From: Macrococcus sp. DPC7161
GTDB taxonomy: Bacteria > Bacillota > Bacilli > Staphylococcales > Staphylococcaceae
Direction of reading: 5' to 3'
Assembly: GCF_004117835.1 (NCBI RefSeq)
Contig: NZ_SDSC01000010.1
Location: 1-64,000 of the forward strand
DNA length: 64,000 bases
This document shows, one piece after another, positions 1 to 7,596 of the stretch. The position numbers and the translations under genes were made by a program. The notes beneath the pieces were generated by a model. That model had not been told where the DNA came from. It searched no databases and saw only the letters and a list, made by a program, of their open reading frames with translations. The first letter of the stretch is position 1, and every line of letters begins with the position of its first letter.

Positions 1-124
1 TCAAGATGAGATTTCCCAACTTCGGTTATAAGATCCCTCAAAGATGATGAGGTTAATAGGTTCGAGGTGGAAGTGCAGTAATGTATGGAGCTGACGAATA
101 CTAATCGATCGAAGACTTAATCAA
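1..124 (+). rRNA. 23S ribosomal RNA, 3' end (partial)
   Basis: The sequence ends with the typical Firmicute 23S tail (CTAATCGATCGAAGACTTAA then TCAA). Only the last ~124 bases lie in the window, so the operon runs in from the left. The 88 bases that follow are AT-rich and hold processing-spacer sequence before 5S. Confidence 0.93.
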
Positions 125-212
125 TTTTAAAAGATTTTTTACACGGTAATGTTTGGTTACCTAGTTTTCTTACTTATCTAGTTTTGAAGGTACAATACCT
201 TTTAAATAATTG

Positions 213-328
213 TCTGGTGACGATGGCAAAGAGGTCACACCTGTTCCCATACCGAACACAGAAGTTAAGCTCTTTAGCGCCGATGGTAGTTGGTCTTACG
301 GCCCGTGAGAGTAGGACGTTGCCGGGCA
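213..328 (+). rRNA. 5S ribosomal RNA
   Basis: About 116 bases that start TCTGGTGACGATGGCAAAGA, carry the conserved CCGAACACAGAAGTTAAGC block and end GTTGCCGGGCA. This is a complete 5S gene placed between 23S and the tRNA array, the standard rrn order. Confidence 0.95.
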
Positions 329-337
329 ATATATAAT

Positions 338-413
338 GGAGAATTAGCTCAGCTGGGAGAGCATCTGCCTTACAAGCAGAGGGTCGGCGGTTCGATCCCG
401 TCATTCTCCACCA
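338..413 (+). tRNA. tRNA-Val(TAC)
   Basis: Complete cloverleaf with acceptor GGAGAAT/ATTCTCC, loop CTTACAA and encoded CCA. First gene of the rrn-linked tRNA array. Confidence 0.96.
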
Positions 414-423
414 TTTATATCAT

Positions 424-499
<76 letters not shown>

Positions 500-503
500 T
501 TCA

Positions 504-579
504 GAGCCATTAGCTCAGTTGGTAGAGCATTTGACTTTTAATCAAAGGGTCAGAGGTTCGAATCCTCTATGGCTCACCA
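504..579 (+). tRNA. tRNA-Lys(TTT)
   Basis: Acceptor GAGCCAT/ATGGCTC, anticodon loop CTTTTAA, encoded CCA. Confidence 0.96.
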
Positions 580-607
580 TTTTAATAATAATCGTATTTA
601 TATATAA

Positions 608-691
608 GCGGGTGTGGCGGAATTGGCAGACGCACTAGACTTAGGATCTAGCGCCTTTGGCGTGGGGGTTCGACTCCCTTCACCCGCACCA
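608..691 (+). tRNA. tRNA-Leu(TAG)
   Basis: Class II tRNA with a long variable arm. Acceptor GCGGGTG/CACCCGC, loop CTTAGGA, encoded CCA. Confidence 0.96.
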
Positions 692-698
692 TATCTAT

Positions 699-773
699 GC
701 GGAAGTAGTTCAGTGGTAGAATACAACCTTGCCAAGGTTGGGGTCGCGGGTTCGAATCCCGTCTTCCGCTCCA
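699..773 (+). tRNA. tRNA-Gly(GCC), proteogenic
   Basis: Acceptor GCGGAAG/CTTCCGC, anticodon GCC, canonical T-loop TTCGAAT and encoded CCA. It is a normal glycine tRNA, unlike the two aberrant ones at the end of the array. Confidence 0.95.
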
Positions 774-810
774 TTGAAAAGCTTAATATTACTAGCTTAT
801 TATTTAATAA

Positions 811-899
811 GCCGGGGTGGCGGAACTGGCAGACGCACAGGACTTAAAATCCTGCGGTAAGTGATTACCGTACCGGTTCGATTCCGGTCCTCGGCACCA
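811..899 (+). tRNA. tRNA-Leu(TAA)
   Basis: Class II tRNA with long variable arm, anticodon loop CTTAAAA, encoded CCA. Confidence 0.95.
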
Positions 900-902
900 T
901 TA

Positions 903-979
903 GCGCCCGTAGCTCAATTGGATAGAGCGTTTGACTACGGATCAAAAGGTTAGGGGTTCGACTCCTCTCGGGCGCGCCA
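903..979 (+). tRNA. tRNA-Arg(ACG)
   Basis: Acceptor GCGCCCG/CGGGCGC, anticodon loop CTACGGA (the A34 is normally edited to inosine), encoded CCA. Confidence 0.95.
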
Positions 980-997
980 TTTATAATTTATCAGCTA

Positions 998-1071
998 CGG
1001 GAAGTAGCTCAGCTTGGTAGAGCACTTGGTTTGGGACCAAGGGGTCGCAGGTTCGAATCCTGTCTTCCCGA
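998..1071 (+). tRNA. tRNA-Pro(TGG)
   Basis: Acceptor CGGGAAG/CTTCCCG, anticodon loop TTTGGGA. CCA is not encoded (CTT follows the discriminator). Confidence 0.95.
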
Positions 1072-1090
1072 CTTACTAAAGCTAAAATAT

Positions 1091-1166
1091 GGGGGCTTAG
1101 CTCAGCTGGGAGAGCGCCTGCTTTGCACGCAGGAGGTCAGCGGTTCGATCCCGCTAGTCTCCACCA
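1091..1166 (+). tRNA. tRNA-Ala(TGC)
   Basis: Acceptor GGGGGCT/AGTCTCC with a G-T pair, anticodon loop TTTGCAC, encoded CCA. Confidence 0.95.
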
Positions 1167-1186
1167 TATAAATTTAATATCATTTC

Positions 1187-1260
1187 GGCGGCGTAGCTCA
1201 GCTGGCTAGAGCGTACGGTTCATACCCGTGAGGTCGGGGGTTCGATCCCCTCTGCCGCCA
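1187..1260 (+). tRNA. tRNA-Met(CAT), elongator
   Basis: Acceptor GGCGGCG/TGCCGCC, anticodon loop TTCATAC. It has a paired 1-72 position, so it is not the initiator, and it resembles the staphylococcal elongator Met tRNA. CCA is not encoded. Confidence 0.88.
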
Positions 1261-1297
1261 CTACTTTTTTTAAATAAGTGAATACCTTTTGGATTTA

Positions 1298-1371
1298 GGA
1301 CCTTTAGCTCAGTTGGTTAGAGCAAACGGCTCATAACCGTTTGGTCGCAGGTTCGAGTCCTGCAAGGTCCA
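1298..1371 (+). tRNA. tRNA-Ile2(CAT), probable lysidine-modified
   Basis: Acceptor GGACCTT/AAGGTCC, loop CTCATAA. The CAT anticodon reads as Met, but the body matches the Firmicute Ile2 tRNA, whose C34 is converted to lysidine by TilS. The Ile assignment rests on recalled similarity. Confidence 0.82.
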
Positions 1372-1382
1372 CTTTATATAAT

Positions 1383-1475
1383 GGAGGAATACCCAAGTCC
1401 GGCTGAAGGGATCGGTCTTGAAAACCGACAGGGGCTTAACGGCTCGCGGGGGTTCGAATCCCTCTTCCTCCGCCA
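1383..1475 (+). tRNA. tRNA-Ser(TGA)
   Basis: Class II tRNA with long variable arm, acceptor GGAGGAA/TTCCTCC, loop CTTGAAA, encoded CCA. Confidence 0.95.
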
Positions 1476-1528
1476 TTATTTTTTACTTCAGCAAACAACA
1501 ATTGAATTTACATAATACTTATTATTAT

Positions 1529-1602
<74 letters not shown>

Positions 1603-1609
1603 TTAAAGT

Positions 1610-1685
1610 GGTCCCGTGGTGTAGCGGTTAACATGCCTGCCTGTCACGCAGGAGATCGCGGGTTCGATTCCCGTCGGGACCGCCA
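1610..1685 (+). tRNA. tRNA-Asp(GTC), copy 1
   Basis: Acceptor GGTCCCG/CGGGACC, anticodon loop CTGTCAC, encoded CCA. Identical gene at 54242-54317. Confidence 0.95.
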
Positions 1686-1692
1686 TTTGTAT

Positions 1693-1765
1693 GGCTCAGT
1701 AGCTCAGTCGGTAGAGCAAAGGATTGAAAATCCTTGTGTCGGCGGTTCGATTCCGTCCTGAGCCA
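1693..1765 (+). tRNA. tRNA-Phe(GAA), copy 1
   Basis: Acceptor GGCTCAG/CTGAGCC, loop TTGAAAA. CCA not encoded. Identical gene at 54321-54393. Confidence 0.95.
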
Positions 1766-1787
1766 TCTTTTTATTATTTACTATTAT

Positions 1788-1863
<76 letters not shown>

Positions 1864-1870
1864 TTCATTT

Positions 1871-1954
1871 GGAGGGGTAGCGAAGTGGCTAAACGCGGCG
1901 GACTGTAAATCCGCTCCTTCGGGTTCGGCAGTTCGAATCTGCCCCCCTCCACCA
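1871..1954 (+). tRNA. tRNA-Tyr(GTA)
   Basis: Class II tRNA, acceptor GGAGGGG/CCCCTCC, loop CTGTAAA, encoded CCA. Confidence 0.95.
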
Positions 1955-1989
1955 TTTAATTTCATATAGTTATGTTAATATATTGTTAT

Positions 1990-2063
1990 AGGGGCATAGT
2001 TCAACGGTAGAATAGAGGTCTCCAAAACCTTTGGTGTGGGTTCGATTCCTACTGCCCCTGCCA
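1990..2063 (+). tRNA. tRNA-Trp(CCA)
   Basis: Acceptor AGGGGCA/TGCCCCT, loop CTCCAAA, encoded CCA. Confidence 0.95.
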
Positions 2064-2064
2064 T

Positions 2065-2138
2065 GGCGATTGTGGCGAAGTGGTTAACGCATCGGATTGT
2101 GGTTCCGACATTCGTGGGTTCGATTCCCATCAGTCGCC
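2065..2138 (+). tRNA. tRNA-His(GTG), copy 1
   Basis: Anticodon loop TTGTGGT. A G at the -1 position can pair with C73, as required in His tRNAs. CCA not encoded. Same gene at 54407-54480. Confidence 0.94.
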
Positions 2139-2150
2139 CTTTATTATTAA

Positions 2151-2222
2151 TGGGCTATAGCCAAGCGGTAAGGCAACGGACTTTGACTCCGTCACTCGTT
2201 GGTTCGAATCCAGCTAGCCCAG
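2151..2222 (+). tRNA. tRNA-Gln(TTG)
   Basis: Acceptor TGGGCTA/TAGCCCA, loop CTTTGAC. CCA not encoded. Confidence 0.95.
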
Positions 2223-2229
2223 CTTTTAA

Positions 2230-2303
2230 GGCGCCATAGCCAAGTGGTAAGGCCGAGGTCTGCAAAACCTCTATCACCGGTTCAAATCCGGTTGGCGCCT
2301 CCA
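2230..2303 (+). tRNA. tRNA-Cys(GCA)
   Basis: Acceptor GGCGCCA/TGGCGCC, loop CTGCAAA, encoded CCA. Confidence 0.95.
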
Positions 2304-2310
2304 TATACAT

Positions 2311-2384
2311 GCGGGAGTATTTTAATTCTAAAATACGGATCTTCCTGATCCGAGTTGTAGGTGCAAGTCCTACCTTCCGCTCCA
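2311..2384 (+). tRNA. tRNA-Gly(TCC), non-proteogenic type, copy 1
   Basis: The acceptor (GCGGGAG/CTTCCGC), anticodon stem CGGAT/ATCCG and loop CTTCCTG make a glycine tRNA with encoded CCA. The D-arm is TTTT/AAAA with no G18-G19, and the T-loop is TGCAAGT instead of TTCRANY, so Psi55 is lost. In staphylococci such tRNAs donate glycine to the Fem peptidyltransferases for the peptidoglycan interbridge and bind EF-Tu poorly. That role is inferred from the family. Confidence 0.88.
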
Positions 2385-2399
2385 TAAAAATTTTAAAAT

Positions 2400-2474
2400 G
2401 CGGGAGTATTTCAACTTTTAGAATACGAATCTTCCTGATTTGAGATATAGGTGTAAGTCCTATCTTCCGCTCCA
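2400..2474 (+). tRNA. tRNA-Gly(TCC), non-proteogenic type, copy 2
   Basis: Second aberrant glycine tRNA, diverged from copy 1 in the D-arm (one extra base), anticodon stem (CGAAT/ATTTG) and T-loop (TGTAAGT), with encoded CCA. It again lacks the D-loop GG and the normal T-loop core. It ends the array. A weak TACC/GGTA stem and a T-rich run at 2481-2505 follow and may serve as a terminator. Confidence 0.86.
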
Positions 2475-2586
2475 TTTTAGTTACCATTGGGTAGCTTATT
2501 TTTTTGCACTTTTTTAGGTATAATAAGATAAATTGATATGAATCTACATATTACATAATCTTATTTTTTACCTAGAAGGTGTACAT

Positions 2587-3405
2587 ATGAAAAAGGATAT
2601 TGAGAAAACAAAACATCATCTAATAGCGTTTCCTGATTTAGAACATCTGTCAGCGTCAATTAAGCAGTTAAAAGCAGAACTTTCGACATTGATACTTGAA
2701 CATGATGAATTGCTATTTATTCAGTGTAGAAATATAGAAATGCAATATTCATTGCTATTTGGTGAATTAGAATATAAAGCATTTGAGAAACAATGTGAAT
2801 CTCAAAGATTAAAAAGAAAAATAGATTTGATACAAATGAAGAAAAATCGACAAGAGGTTGTAAATATCCATGAAATAGAGTCACAATTAGATATAGAATT
2901 TGAATCATATCAGCAACAGCTTATGAATGAAATGAATAGGATTCAAAATGCAATTAAAAGGTATCAGTCTGAAACATTAACGGATAAAGAAGCCGTTGAA
3001 GTAAAAAGCTTGTATCGTATTATTGTAAAGAAAATTCATCCAGATATTCATCCTAATATTTCACCCGATAAATTAGAATTATTTTATAGGGCTATGACAG
3101 CCTATGATAATGGTGATTTAGAAACTTTAAGGTTAATAGCTACAGTCATTAGTGGTGATAGCATAGATGGTGATATTGGTGATAATAAAACGATATTTAA
3201 ACTTCATGAAAAGTTAGATCACCAGATTCAAAAATTAAAAGCAAGCATTGAGAATATAAAAGACAATTATCCATATAATACAAAATTTATCTTGGAAGAT
3301 GAAAAACAAATAAATCAGCGTAAACAAGAGCTGAATACAAATATTCAACTACATCAACAACTGATTGAACAATATGAGCAAAGAATCGATGAATTAATGA
3401 GGTGA
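2587..3405 (+). CDS. Coiled-coil protein with J-domain-like HPD motif
   Basis: A 272-residue, very Lys/Glu/Gln-rich protein. Residues ~20-130 and ~210-272 look like long coiled-coil helices. Between them, residues ~135-190 resemble the core of a J-domain: a basic helix, the HPD tripeptide at 151-153, then an acidic-aromatic helix. J-domains stimulate Hsp70 ATPase, so a link to DnaK is possible but not shown. No zinc-finger or C-terminal DnaJ domains are present. AGAAGGTG lies 5 bases before the ATG, and TATAAT at 2519-2524 is a candidate -10. The HIRAN gene follows 4 bases after the stop, so the two are one unit. Function unknown. Confidence 0.8.
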   Translation: MKKDIEKTKHHLIAFPDLEHLSASIKQLKAELSTLILEHDELLFIQCRNIEMQYSLLFGELEYKAFEKQCESQRLKRKIDLIQMKKNRQEVVNIHEIESQLDIEFESYQQQLMNEMNRIQNAIKRYQSETLTDKEAVEVKSLYRIIVKKIHPDIHPNISPDKLELFYRAMTAYDNGDLETLRLIATVISGDSIDGDIGDNKTIFKLHEKLDHQIQKLKASIENIKDNYPYNTKFILEDEKQINQRKQELNTNIQLHQQLIEQYEQRIDELMR

Positions 3406-3409
3406 TATT

Positions 3410-3808
3410 ATGAATGAAATTAAACCTATAGTATGTAACGGTTTGTTAAATGTTATACATTCTAAAGATACAAATCTTTCATTAAAACAGCCATTTTCAA
3501 GAGATATCTTCTTGTTTGAAACACATATTGCTGGAACAACGCACATTGATGATATTGAAATGATCGCACCTCAATTAAACGAAGGTGACCGATTAAACTT
3601 TTTTAGAGAACCTGATAATACGTATGATAAAAATGCAATCGTTATAAAAAATAATCAAAACAGAAAGATTGGGTATGTTCCAAAAGCAGATAATATTATT
3701 TTCTCGAGATTAATGGATGCCGGTAAATTATTATTTGGTAAAATCATTGATGTTGAAGAAAGAGGACGTTGGATTCAAATAAAAATAGGTATTTATTTGA
3801 ACGATTAA
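3410..3808 (+). CDS. HIRAN-domain protein
   Basis: A 132-residue protein whose residues ~30-130 match the HIRAN fold: the stretch beginning LNFFREPDNTYDKNAIVI is the family's usual signature for a ligand-binding loop, and GYVPKAD follows. HIRAN domains bind DNA or 3' ends in the helicase HLTF and also occur as small stand-alone bacterial proteins, often in mobile or stress-related loci. The ATG overlaps no upstream gene but follows its stop by 4 bases, using AGGTGATATT inside the upstream end as ribosome-binding site. Co-expression with the J-domain protein is the main clue to its role. No nuclease or helicase domain is attached. Confidence 0.82.
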   Translation: MNEIKPIVCNGLLNVIHSKDTNLSLKQPFSRDIFLFETHIAGTTHIDDIEMIAPQLNEGDRLNFFREPDNTYDKNAIVIKNNQNRKIGYVPKADNIIFSRLMDAGKLLFGKIIDVEERGRWIQIKIGIYLND

Positions 3809-3836
3809 TACCACATTAAAATTGTAAAAAGTAGCA

Positions 3837-3865
3837 TTGACACTAAAATTACCGTGTTCTATAAT
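3837..3865 (+). promoter_or_regulatory. Consensus sigma-A promoter of tRNA-Leu(CAA)
   Basis: TTGACA at 3837-3842 and TATAAT at 3860-3865 with a 17-base spacer, a perfect vegetative promoter ending 17 bases before the tRNA gene. Confidence 0.9.
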
Positions 3866-3882
3866 TATTACATTGCCTATTA

Positions 3883-3964
3883 GCCACCGTGGCGGAATTG
3901 GCAGACGCGCCGGACTCAAAATCCGGTTCCTTCGGGAGTGTCGGTTCGACCCCGACCGGTGGTA
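3883..3964 (+). tRNA. tRNA-Leu(CAA)
   Basis: Class II tRNA, acceptor GCCACCG/CGGTGGT with a terminal G-T pair, loop CTCAAAA, long variable arm, CCA not encoded. It is a single-gene unit with its own promoter and terminator. Confidence 0.95.
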
Positions 3965-3969
3965 TATTT

Positions 3970-3996
3970 GACAAGGTTTATGCCTTGTCTTTTTTT
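3970..3996 (+). terminator. Terminator of tRNA-Leu(CAA)
   Basis: Stem GACAAGG/CCTTGTC followed by seven T, five bases after the tRNA. Confidence 0.88.
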
Positions 3997-4080
3997 ATGT
4001 TAAATTATATTTTTTAAATATTTAGACATATTAAGTACTATCTATTTTGTTTGTATGAGAGACATTAAAGGGGGATGTTT

Positions 4081-4716
4081 ATGTACATAGGACATTACAA
4101 AGTGAGATGGTTATTTTTTATGACAGGGCTAGCGATAATTGGGCTAGGCATTGCATTGATGTTGAGGGGACGTCAATTTGGTTTAAGTAGTTGGGATGTA
4201 CTGCATTATGGTCTTCAAAAGCAATTAGGATTAACGATTGGTTTATGGAGTATTATTATGGGCATCTTAATTGTATTGGTCACAGTCATATTTGATCGTA
4301 GGTGGCCAAAGACAGGTGTTTATATCAATATGTTAATGATCGGTACGTTTACAGATATATTCAACTATTTATTGCCGAATATCACTGGATTAATGCCACA
4401 AATCATTGTTTATAGTATTGGTTTTCTCGTACTATCATTTGGCATTGCATTCTACATAACACCTGAACTAGGAGCAGGACCGAGAGACACATTTATGTTG
4501 CTATTAATAGAAAGAACACCAATGGACTTAAAAACAGCGAGAACATTAATGGAAGTCATTGTGTTAATCATTGGTTATCTATTAGGAGGACCAGTAGGTA
4601 TAGGTACAATCGTAGTTACATTATCGTTAGGTACATGTATTCAAATGTGGTTACCATTTACTAGAAAAATTTTGTCTTTATTAGGTGTTAACAGAAAAGA
4701 AATTGAAAGACTATAA
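4081..4716 (+). CDS. YczE/YyaS/YitT-like integral membrane protein
   Basis: About 211 residues with five to six hydrophobic segments (starting near residues 10, 45, 75, 105, 150 and 165). Family features include GLSSWDVLHYGL after the first helix and GAGPRDTFMLLL in the middle. The family is widespread in Firmicutes and often lies next to regulators; substrate and role are unknown. The ATG at 4081 is preferred over 4075 because AAAGGGGG ends 6 bases before it, while 4075 abuts the ribosome-binding site. A Nudix gene follows 23 bases downstream, probably in the same transcript. Confidence 0.85.
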   Translation: MYIGHYKVRWLFFMTGLAIIGLGIALMLRGRQFGLSSWDVLHYGLQKQLGLTIGLWSIIMGILIVLVTVIFDRRWPKTGVYINMLMIGTFTDIFNYLLPNITGLMPQIIVYSIGFLVLSFGIAFYITPELGAGPRDTFMLLLIERTPMDLKTARTLMEVIVLIIGYLLGGPVGIGTIVVTLSLGTCIQMWLPFTRKILSLLGVNRKEIERL

Positions 4717-4739
4717 ACTAATATACTAAATCGGAGGTT

Positions 4740-5321
4740 ATGATGGACTTAACATTATTATTAGATCAACAGAAACTCAATATTAGAACGTCAGTATTAA
4801 TTAAACGCGGTGATGAATGGTTAATTCATCAAGGTAAAAAAGAAAAATTTGCAACTTCAATCGGTGGAAGAATTAAATTACTCGAAGATTCAAGAAAAGC
4901 ATTAGCACGTGAAATTGAAGAAGAATTGAATATTAAAGTTTCAAAAGAAAGACTACAATTTAGAACAATCGTTGAGAACTTTTTTAGCTATAACAAGCAG
5001 AAGTATCATGAATTATTGTTTATATATCAATTAGAAATTACAGATGAACTAGGATTTGATAAAATCGTTGATCAACCTGATGAAACATTTGATTTCTTCT
5101 TTGTTAATCAAGAGGAACTTAAAAATATTGATATGAAACCAGAACTTTTAAAAGATATAATGTTAGGCAAGGTACAAGAAGCACATATCATTAATTATGA
5201 TGAGAATTTTGGTAGTAATAATGATAAGGAAATCATCAGTTCTATTTCAGAAGCAAATGAAGATTACCAATCGACAAAACAAACTTACTCAGTTGATGAG
5301 GTATTTAATAAATATGAATAA
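4740..5321 (+). CDS. Nudix hydrolase
   Basis: A 193-residue protein with a Nudix box near residues 42-65: Gly, five residues, Glu, seven residues, then REIEEE. The usual Gly after the EE pair is replaced (LNI), but all metal-binding Glu residues are present. Nudix enzymes hydrolyse nucleoside diphosphates linked to another group; the substrate here cannot be told. The C-terminal ~50 residues are an acidic extension beyond the fold. GGAGGT lies just upstream of ATGATG, so the start may be 4740 or 4743. The next gene begins inside its last 8 bases. Confidence 0.86.
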   Translation: MMDLTLLLDQQKLNIRTSVLIKRGDEWLIHQGKKEKFATSIGGRIKLLEDSRKALAREIEEELNIKVSKERLQFRTIVENFFSYNKQKYHELLFIYQLEITDELGFDKIVDQPDETFDFFFVNQEELKNIDMKPELLKDIMLGKVQEAHIINYDENFGSNNDKEIISSISEANEDYQSTKQTYSVDEVFNKYE

Positions 5322-5805
5322 AATCATGATAATAGGATCACCAGGTAGTGGTAAGAGTACGTTCTCCAAAGAACTTTCGAAAAAAATAAATTTGCCATTA
5401 TTCCATTTAGATTTGTTAAATTGGAAAAGTGATGGGACAACTGTAGATAAATCTATATTTTTAGAAAAGCTAAAAAATATAATTGATAAGCCAAAGTGGA
5501 TTATTGATGGTAATTACAATTCGTCATTAGAGATGAGATTTGAGGCTTGTGATACAGTGATATTTTTAGATTATGATGTTGAAACTTGTATTAATGGTGT
5601 TTTATATAGAAGAGGGAAGAAACGTACGGATATGCCATTTATTGAACCAGAAGAGAATATTGATGAAACGTTTTTAAATTTTGTTAAAAGTTATCCAGTA
5701 GATAGTAAGCCTGCTGTATTGAAGTTAATTGAAAAATATCATTTTAAACAAGTTTATATTTTTAAATCAAGAGATGAAGCTAAACATTTTCTAAATAACT
5801 TATAA
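5314..5805 (+). CDS. P-loop NTPase, adenylate-kinase-like (topology-modulation type)
   Basis: A 163-residue protein beginning MNKIMIIGSPGSGKST: an N-terminal Walker A loop, then a short kinase-like fold with WIIDGNY and RRGKKRTD (lid or arginine region). Such proteins are often annotated as topology modulation protein or adenylate-kinase-related kinase; the true substrate is unknown. The start at 5314 overlaps the Nudix gene by 8 bases and has GAGGT 12 bases upstream. A longer frame reaching back to 5197 is only out-of-frame overlap with the Nudix gene. A hairpin terminator closes the unit. Confidence 0.82.
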   Translation: MNKIMIIGSPGSGKSTFSKELSKKINLPLFHLDLLNWKSDGTTVDKSIFLEKLKNIIDKPKWIIDGNYNSSLEMRFEACDTVIFLDYDVETCINGVLYRRGKKRTDMPFIEPEENIDETFLNFVKSYPVDSKPAVLKLIEKYHFKQVYIFKSRDEAKHFLNNL

Positions 5806-5837
5806 CCAAATCCGACTTGGATTTGGTTTTCTTTTTT
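5804..5837 (+). terminator. Terminator after the Nudix/P-loop unit
   Basis: Stem AACCAAATCC/GGATTTGGTT followed by a T-rich run; the left arm begins at the stop codon. Confidence 0.85.
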
Positions 5838-5888
5838 AAGCATGATTATATCAATTGTGGGTAAAGTAAAAATAAAGGAGTGGTGAGC

Positions 5889-6299
5889 ATGGTGAAATAT
5901 GAAGAGATTAAATCGGGTGTTATTTTTGATGTGGGTCAGTCAGATCATATGATGAAGGATTTCTTTATTGGTAATAGTTTTATGAATTCACTTGTAAAAG
6001 ATGAAAATGTGAATGTTACGGTTGCTAATGTTGTGTTTGAACCTGGTAGTAGAAATAATTGGCATAAGCATAATAATGGTTATCAAATTTTACTGGTTAC
6101 TGGTGGTGAAGGTTGGTATCAAGAGGAAGGTAAGTCACCACAATCTCTTAAAGAAGGCGATGTTGTTGTGACACATGATGGTGTGAAGCACTGGCATGGT
6201 GCAAAAGAGGACAGTTGGTTTAGTCATATTGCAATCACTGCTGGTGAATTTGAATGGCTAGAAGCTGTTGATGATACATCATATCAGGCACTTAATTAA
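5889..6299 (+). CDS. Cupin-domain protein
   Basis: About 136 residues forming one cupin barrel. Motif 1 contains WHKHNNGYQILLV, with two His for metal; motif 2 contains HDGVKHWHGA. Proteins of this type are often fused to or found with carboxymuconolactone decarboxylases or quinol-type enzymes, but the substrate is unknown. ATG 5889 is chosen because AAAGGAG ends 8 bases before it, while the upstream GTG codons lie inside or on that site. Its 3' end overlaps the convergent DUF1232 gene by 8 bases. Confidence 0.86.
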   Translation: MVKYEEIKSGVIFDVGQSDHMMKDFFIGNSFMNSLVKDENVNVTVANVVFEPGSRNNWHKHNNGYQILLVTGGEGWYQEEGKSPQSLKEGDVVVTHDGVKHWHGAKEDSWFSHIAITAGEFEWLEAVDDTSYQALN

Positions 6300-6663
6300 G
6301 GTCTGATATGAATTTACAAATGAAATAGAAGGTTAAAATCCAAATGATTAAAATAGGGATAGCATAATACCAACGTTTTAAATCATGTCTTGATAAGTTC
6401 TGTGCTTCAATTTGACATGCTTGAAATACGTCTCTGGGTATTAATTTTATAGTAATTGCGATGAATACTGGTAGTAATATCACATCATCTAAATAGCCAA
6501 GTACAGGTATAAAGTCCGGTATTAAATCGATTGGGGATAAGGCATATAAAATTGTAATCAGCGCGAGTATTTTTGCTAATACTGGCGTTTCTTTTTTATT
6601 TAATGCAATAAAGATTGCCGGTATATCAATTTTGATTTGTTTGGCACGTTGTATTAAGTTCAT
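6292..6663 (-). CDS. DUF1232 (YkvA-like) membrane protein
   Basis: A 123-residue protein with the DUF1232 signature YALSPIDLIPDFIPVLGYLDD at residues ~41-61, two hydrophobic segments there and a third near the C-terminus (~98-118). Function of the family is not established. AAAGGAG precedes the ATG by 7 bases. It converges on the cupin gene with an 8-base coding overlap, and I see no terminator between them, so antisense overlap of the two mRNAs is likely. Confidence 0.87.
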   Translation of the reverse strand: MNLIQRAKQIKIDIPAIFIALNKKETPVLAKILALITILYALSPIDLIPDFIPVLGYLDDVILLPVFIAITIKLIPRDVFQACQIEAQNLSRHDLKRWYYAIPILIIWILTFYFICKFISDLN

Positions 6664-6726
6664 TGTTCATCTCCTTTGTAATAGGGTTATAATATTAATA
6701 ATATTGAGTGATGTAAAGCATTACGA

Positions 6727-7596
6727 TTGTTTATATTTGATGATAAATTACTAAAGAACAGGTTGGTTAAAGAAATGGTTCACATTAGAAGTGTTATTTA
6801 TGCATTGCAAGATAAAGGTATCGTGAGTACGAAAGTAAGTATCGGTCAAATTTCAGGTGGTACATCGAGTAAGGTGTATTTACTTGAGGACAAAGGGAAT
6901 AAGATGATATTAAAAATTAATGACCCTGAAGTTATTGAACAAGAAGTTTTATTTTTAAATGAATATCAATCGATTTCAAACTTTCCTAAGGTGGTTTATT
7001 TTGATGAGCGATTTCAATTCTTTATGATGGAATATGTTGTGGGGAAAATGATAGATCGACATGAATCAAAGGAAATCGTGTTAAATCAAAGCTATATATT
7101 TAAAGATTATCATTTAGCAAAGGATAATCGCGTTGGTTATGTGGATACGTTATATACAAACTTTCATGAATTTTTAAAAGTAAATGTACTTATTGATATC
7201 GACACTATTGTAAATTATGCACAAATAGATGAAGTTTTTTATATGGATAAGCTAGATACAATGCCTTTACCAAATGAGCATCCGAAATATGTACATGGTG
7301 ATTTTGGTTATCATAACATGCTAGTGAATGAGAACAAAATATCTGTAATTGATCCAACACCGATGCAAAATTTAATATTATATGAACTATTGTTTATGTA
7401 TTTTTCAACACCTTATGATATAAATGTAATCTCATTAAAAAGTATATACCAATTGTATATAGAATATGAAGAAATGACTTTTGATACGTTTCTTTTTTAT
7501 GCTGAAGTCGTTTGTTTATTACGCATTGCAACATGTGCTAGACACCATATAGAAGAAATGCCTTTGTATATAGAAGTATTCGAAAATATTTTTTAA
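6727..7596 (+). CDS. Aminoglycoside-phosphotransferase-like (APH/ChoK) kinase-fold protein
   Basis: A 289-residue protein. An N-lobe (GGTSSKVYLLEDK and MILKIN, the ATP-binding Lys) is followed by the catalytic loop VHGDFGYHNMLV and the metal motif VIDPTP, where the usual IDWE-type motif is altered. Proteins of this family phosphorylate small alcohols or amines; no drug resistance is implied. The start is uncertain: TTG 6727 has no clear ribosome-binding site, and ATG 6775 is an alternative that would remove 16 residues. Two hairpin-like repeats follow the stop. Confidence 0.75.
   Translation: MFIFDDKLLKNRLVKEMVHIRSVIYALQDKGIVSTKVSIGQISGGTSSKVYLLEDKGNKMILKINDPEVIEQEVLFLNEYQSISNFPKVVYFDERFQFFMMEYVVGKMIDRHESKEIVLNQSYIFKDYHLAKDNRVGYVDTLYTNFHEFLKVNVLIDIDTIVNYAQIDEVFYMDKLDTMPLPNEHPKYVHGDFGYHNMLVNENKISVIDPTPMQNLILYELLFMYFSTPYDINVISLKSIYQLYIEYEEMTFDTFLFYAEVVCLLRIATCARHHIEEMPLYIEVFENIF

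Noticed and set aside
1298-1371. Calling the CAT tRNA at 1298 a methionine tRNA
   Set aside because: The body matches the Firmicute Ile2 tRNA, and elongator and initiator Met tRNAs are already present nearby.
2506-2524. TTGCAC with TATAAT as a standard promoter for the J-domain gene
   Set aside because: The hexamers are only 9 bases apart; only the -10 is retained as a candidate.
6727-7596. Aminoglycoside resistance gene
   Set aside because: The fold is shared by many small-molecule kinases, the metal motif is atypical and there is no mobile context.
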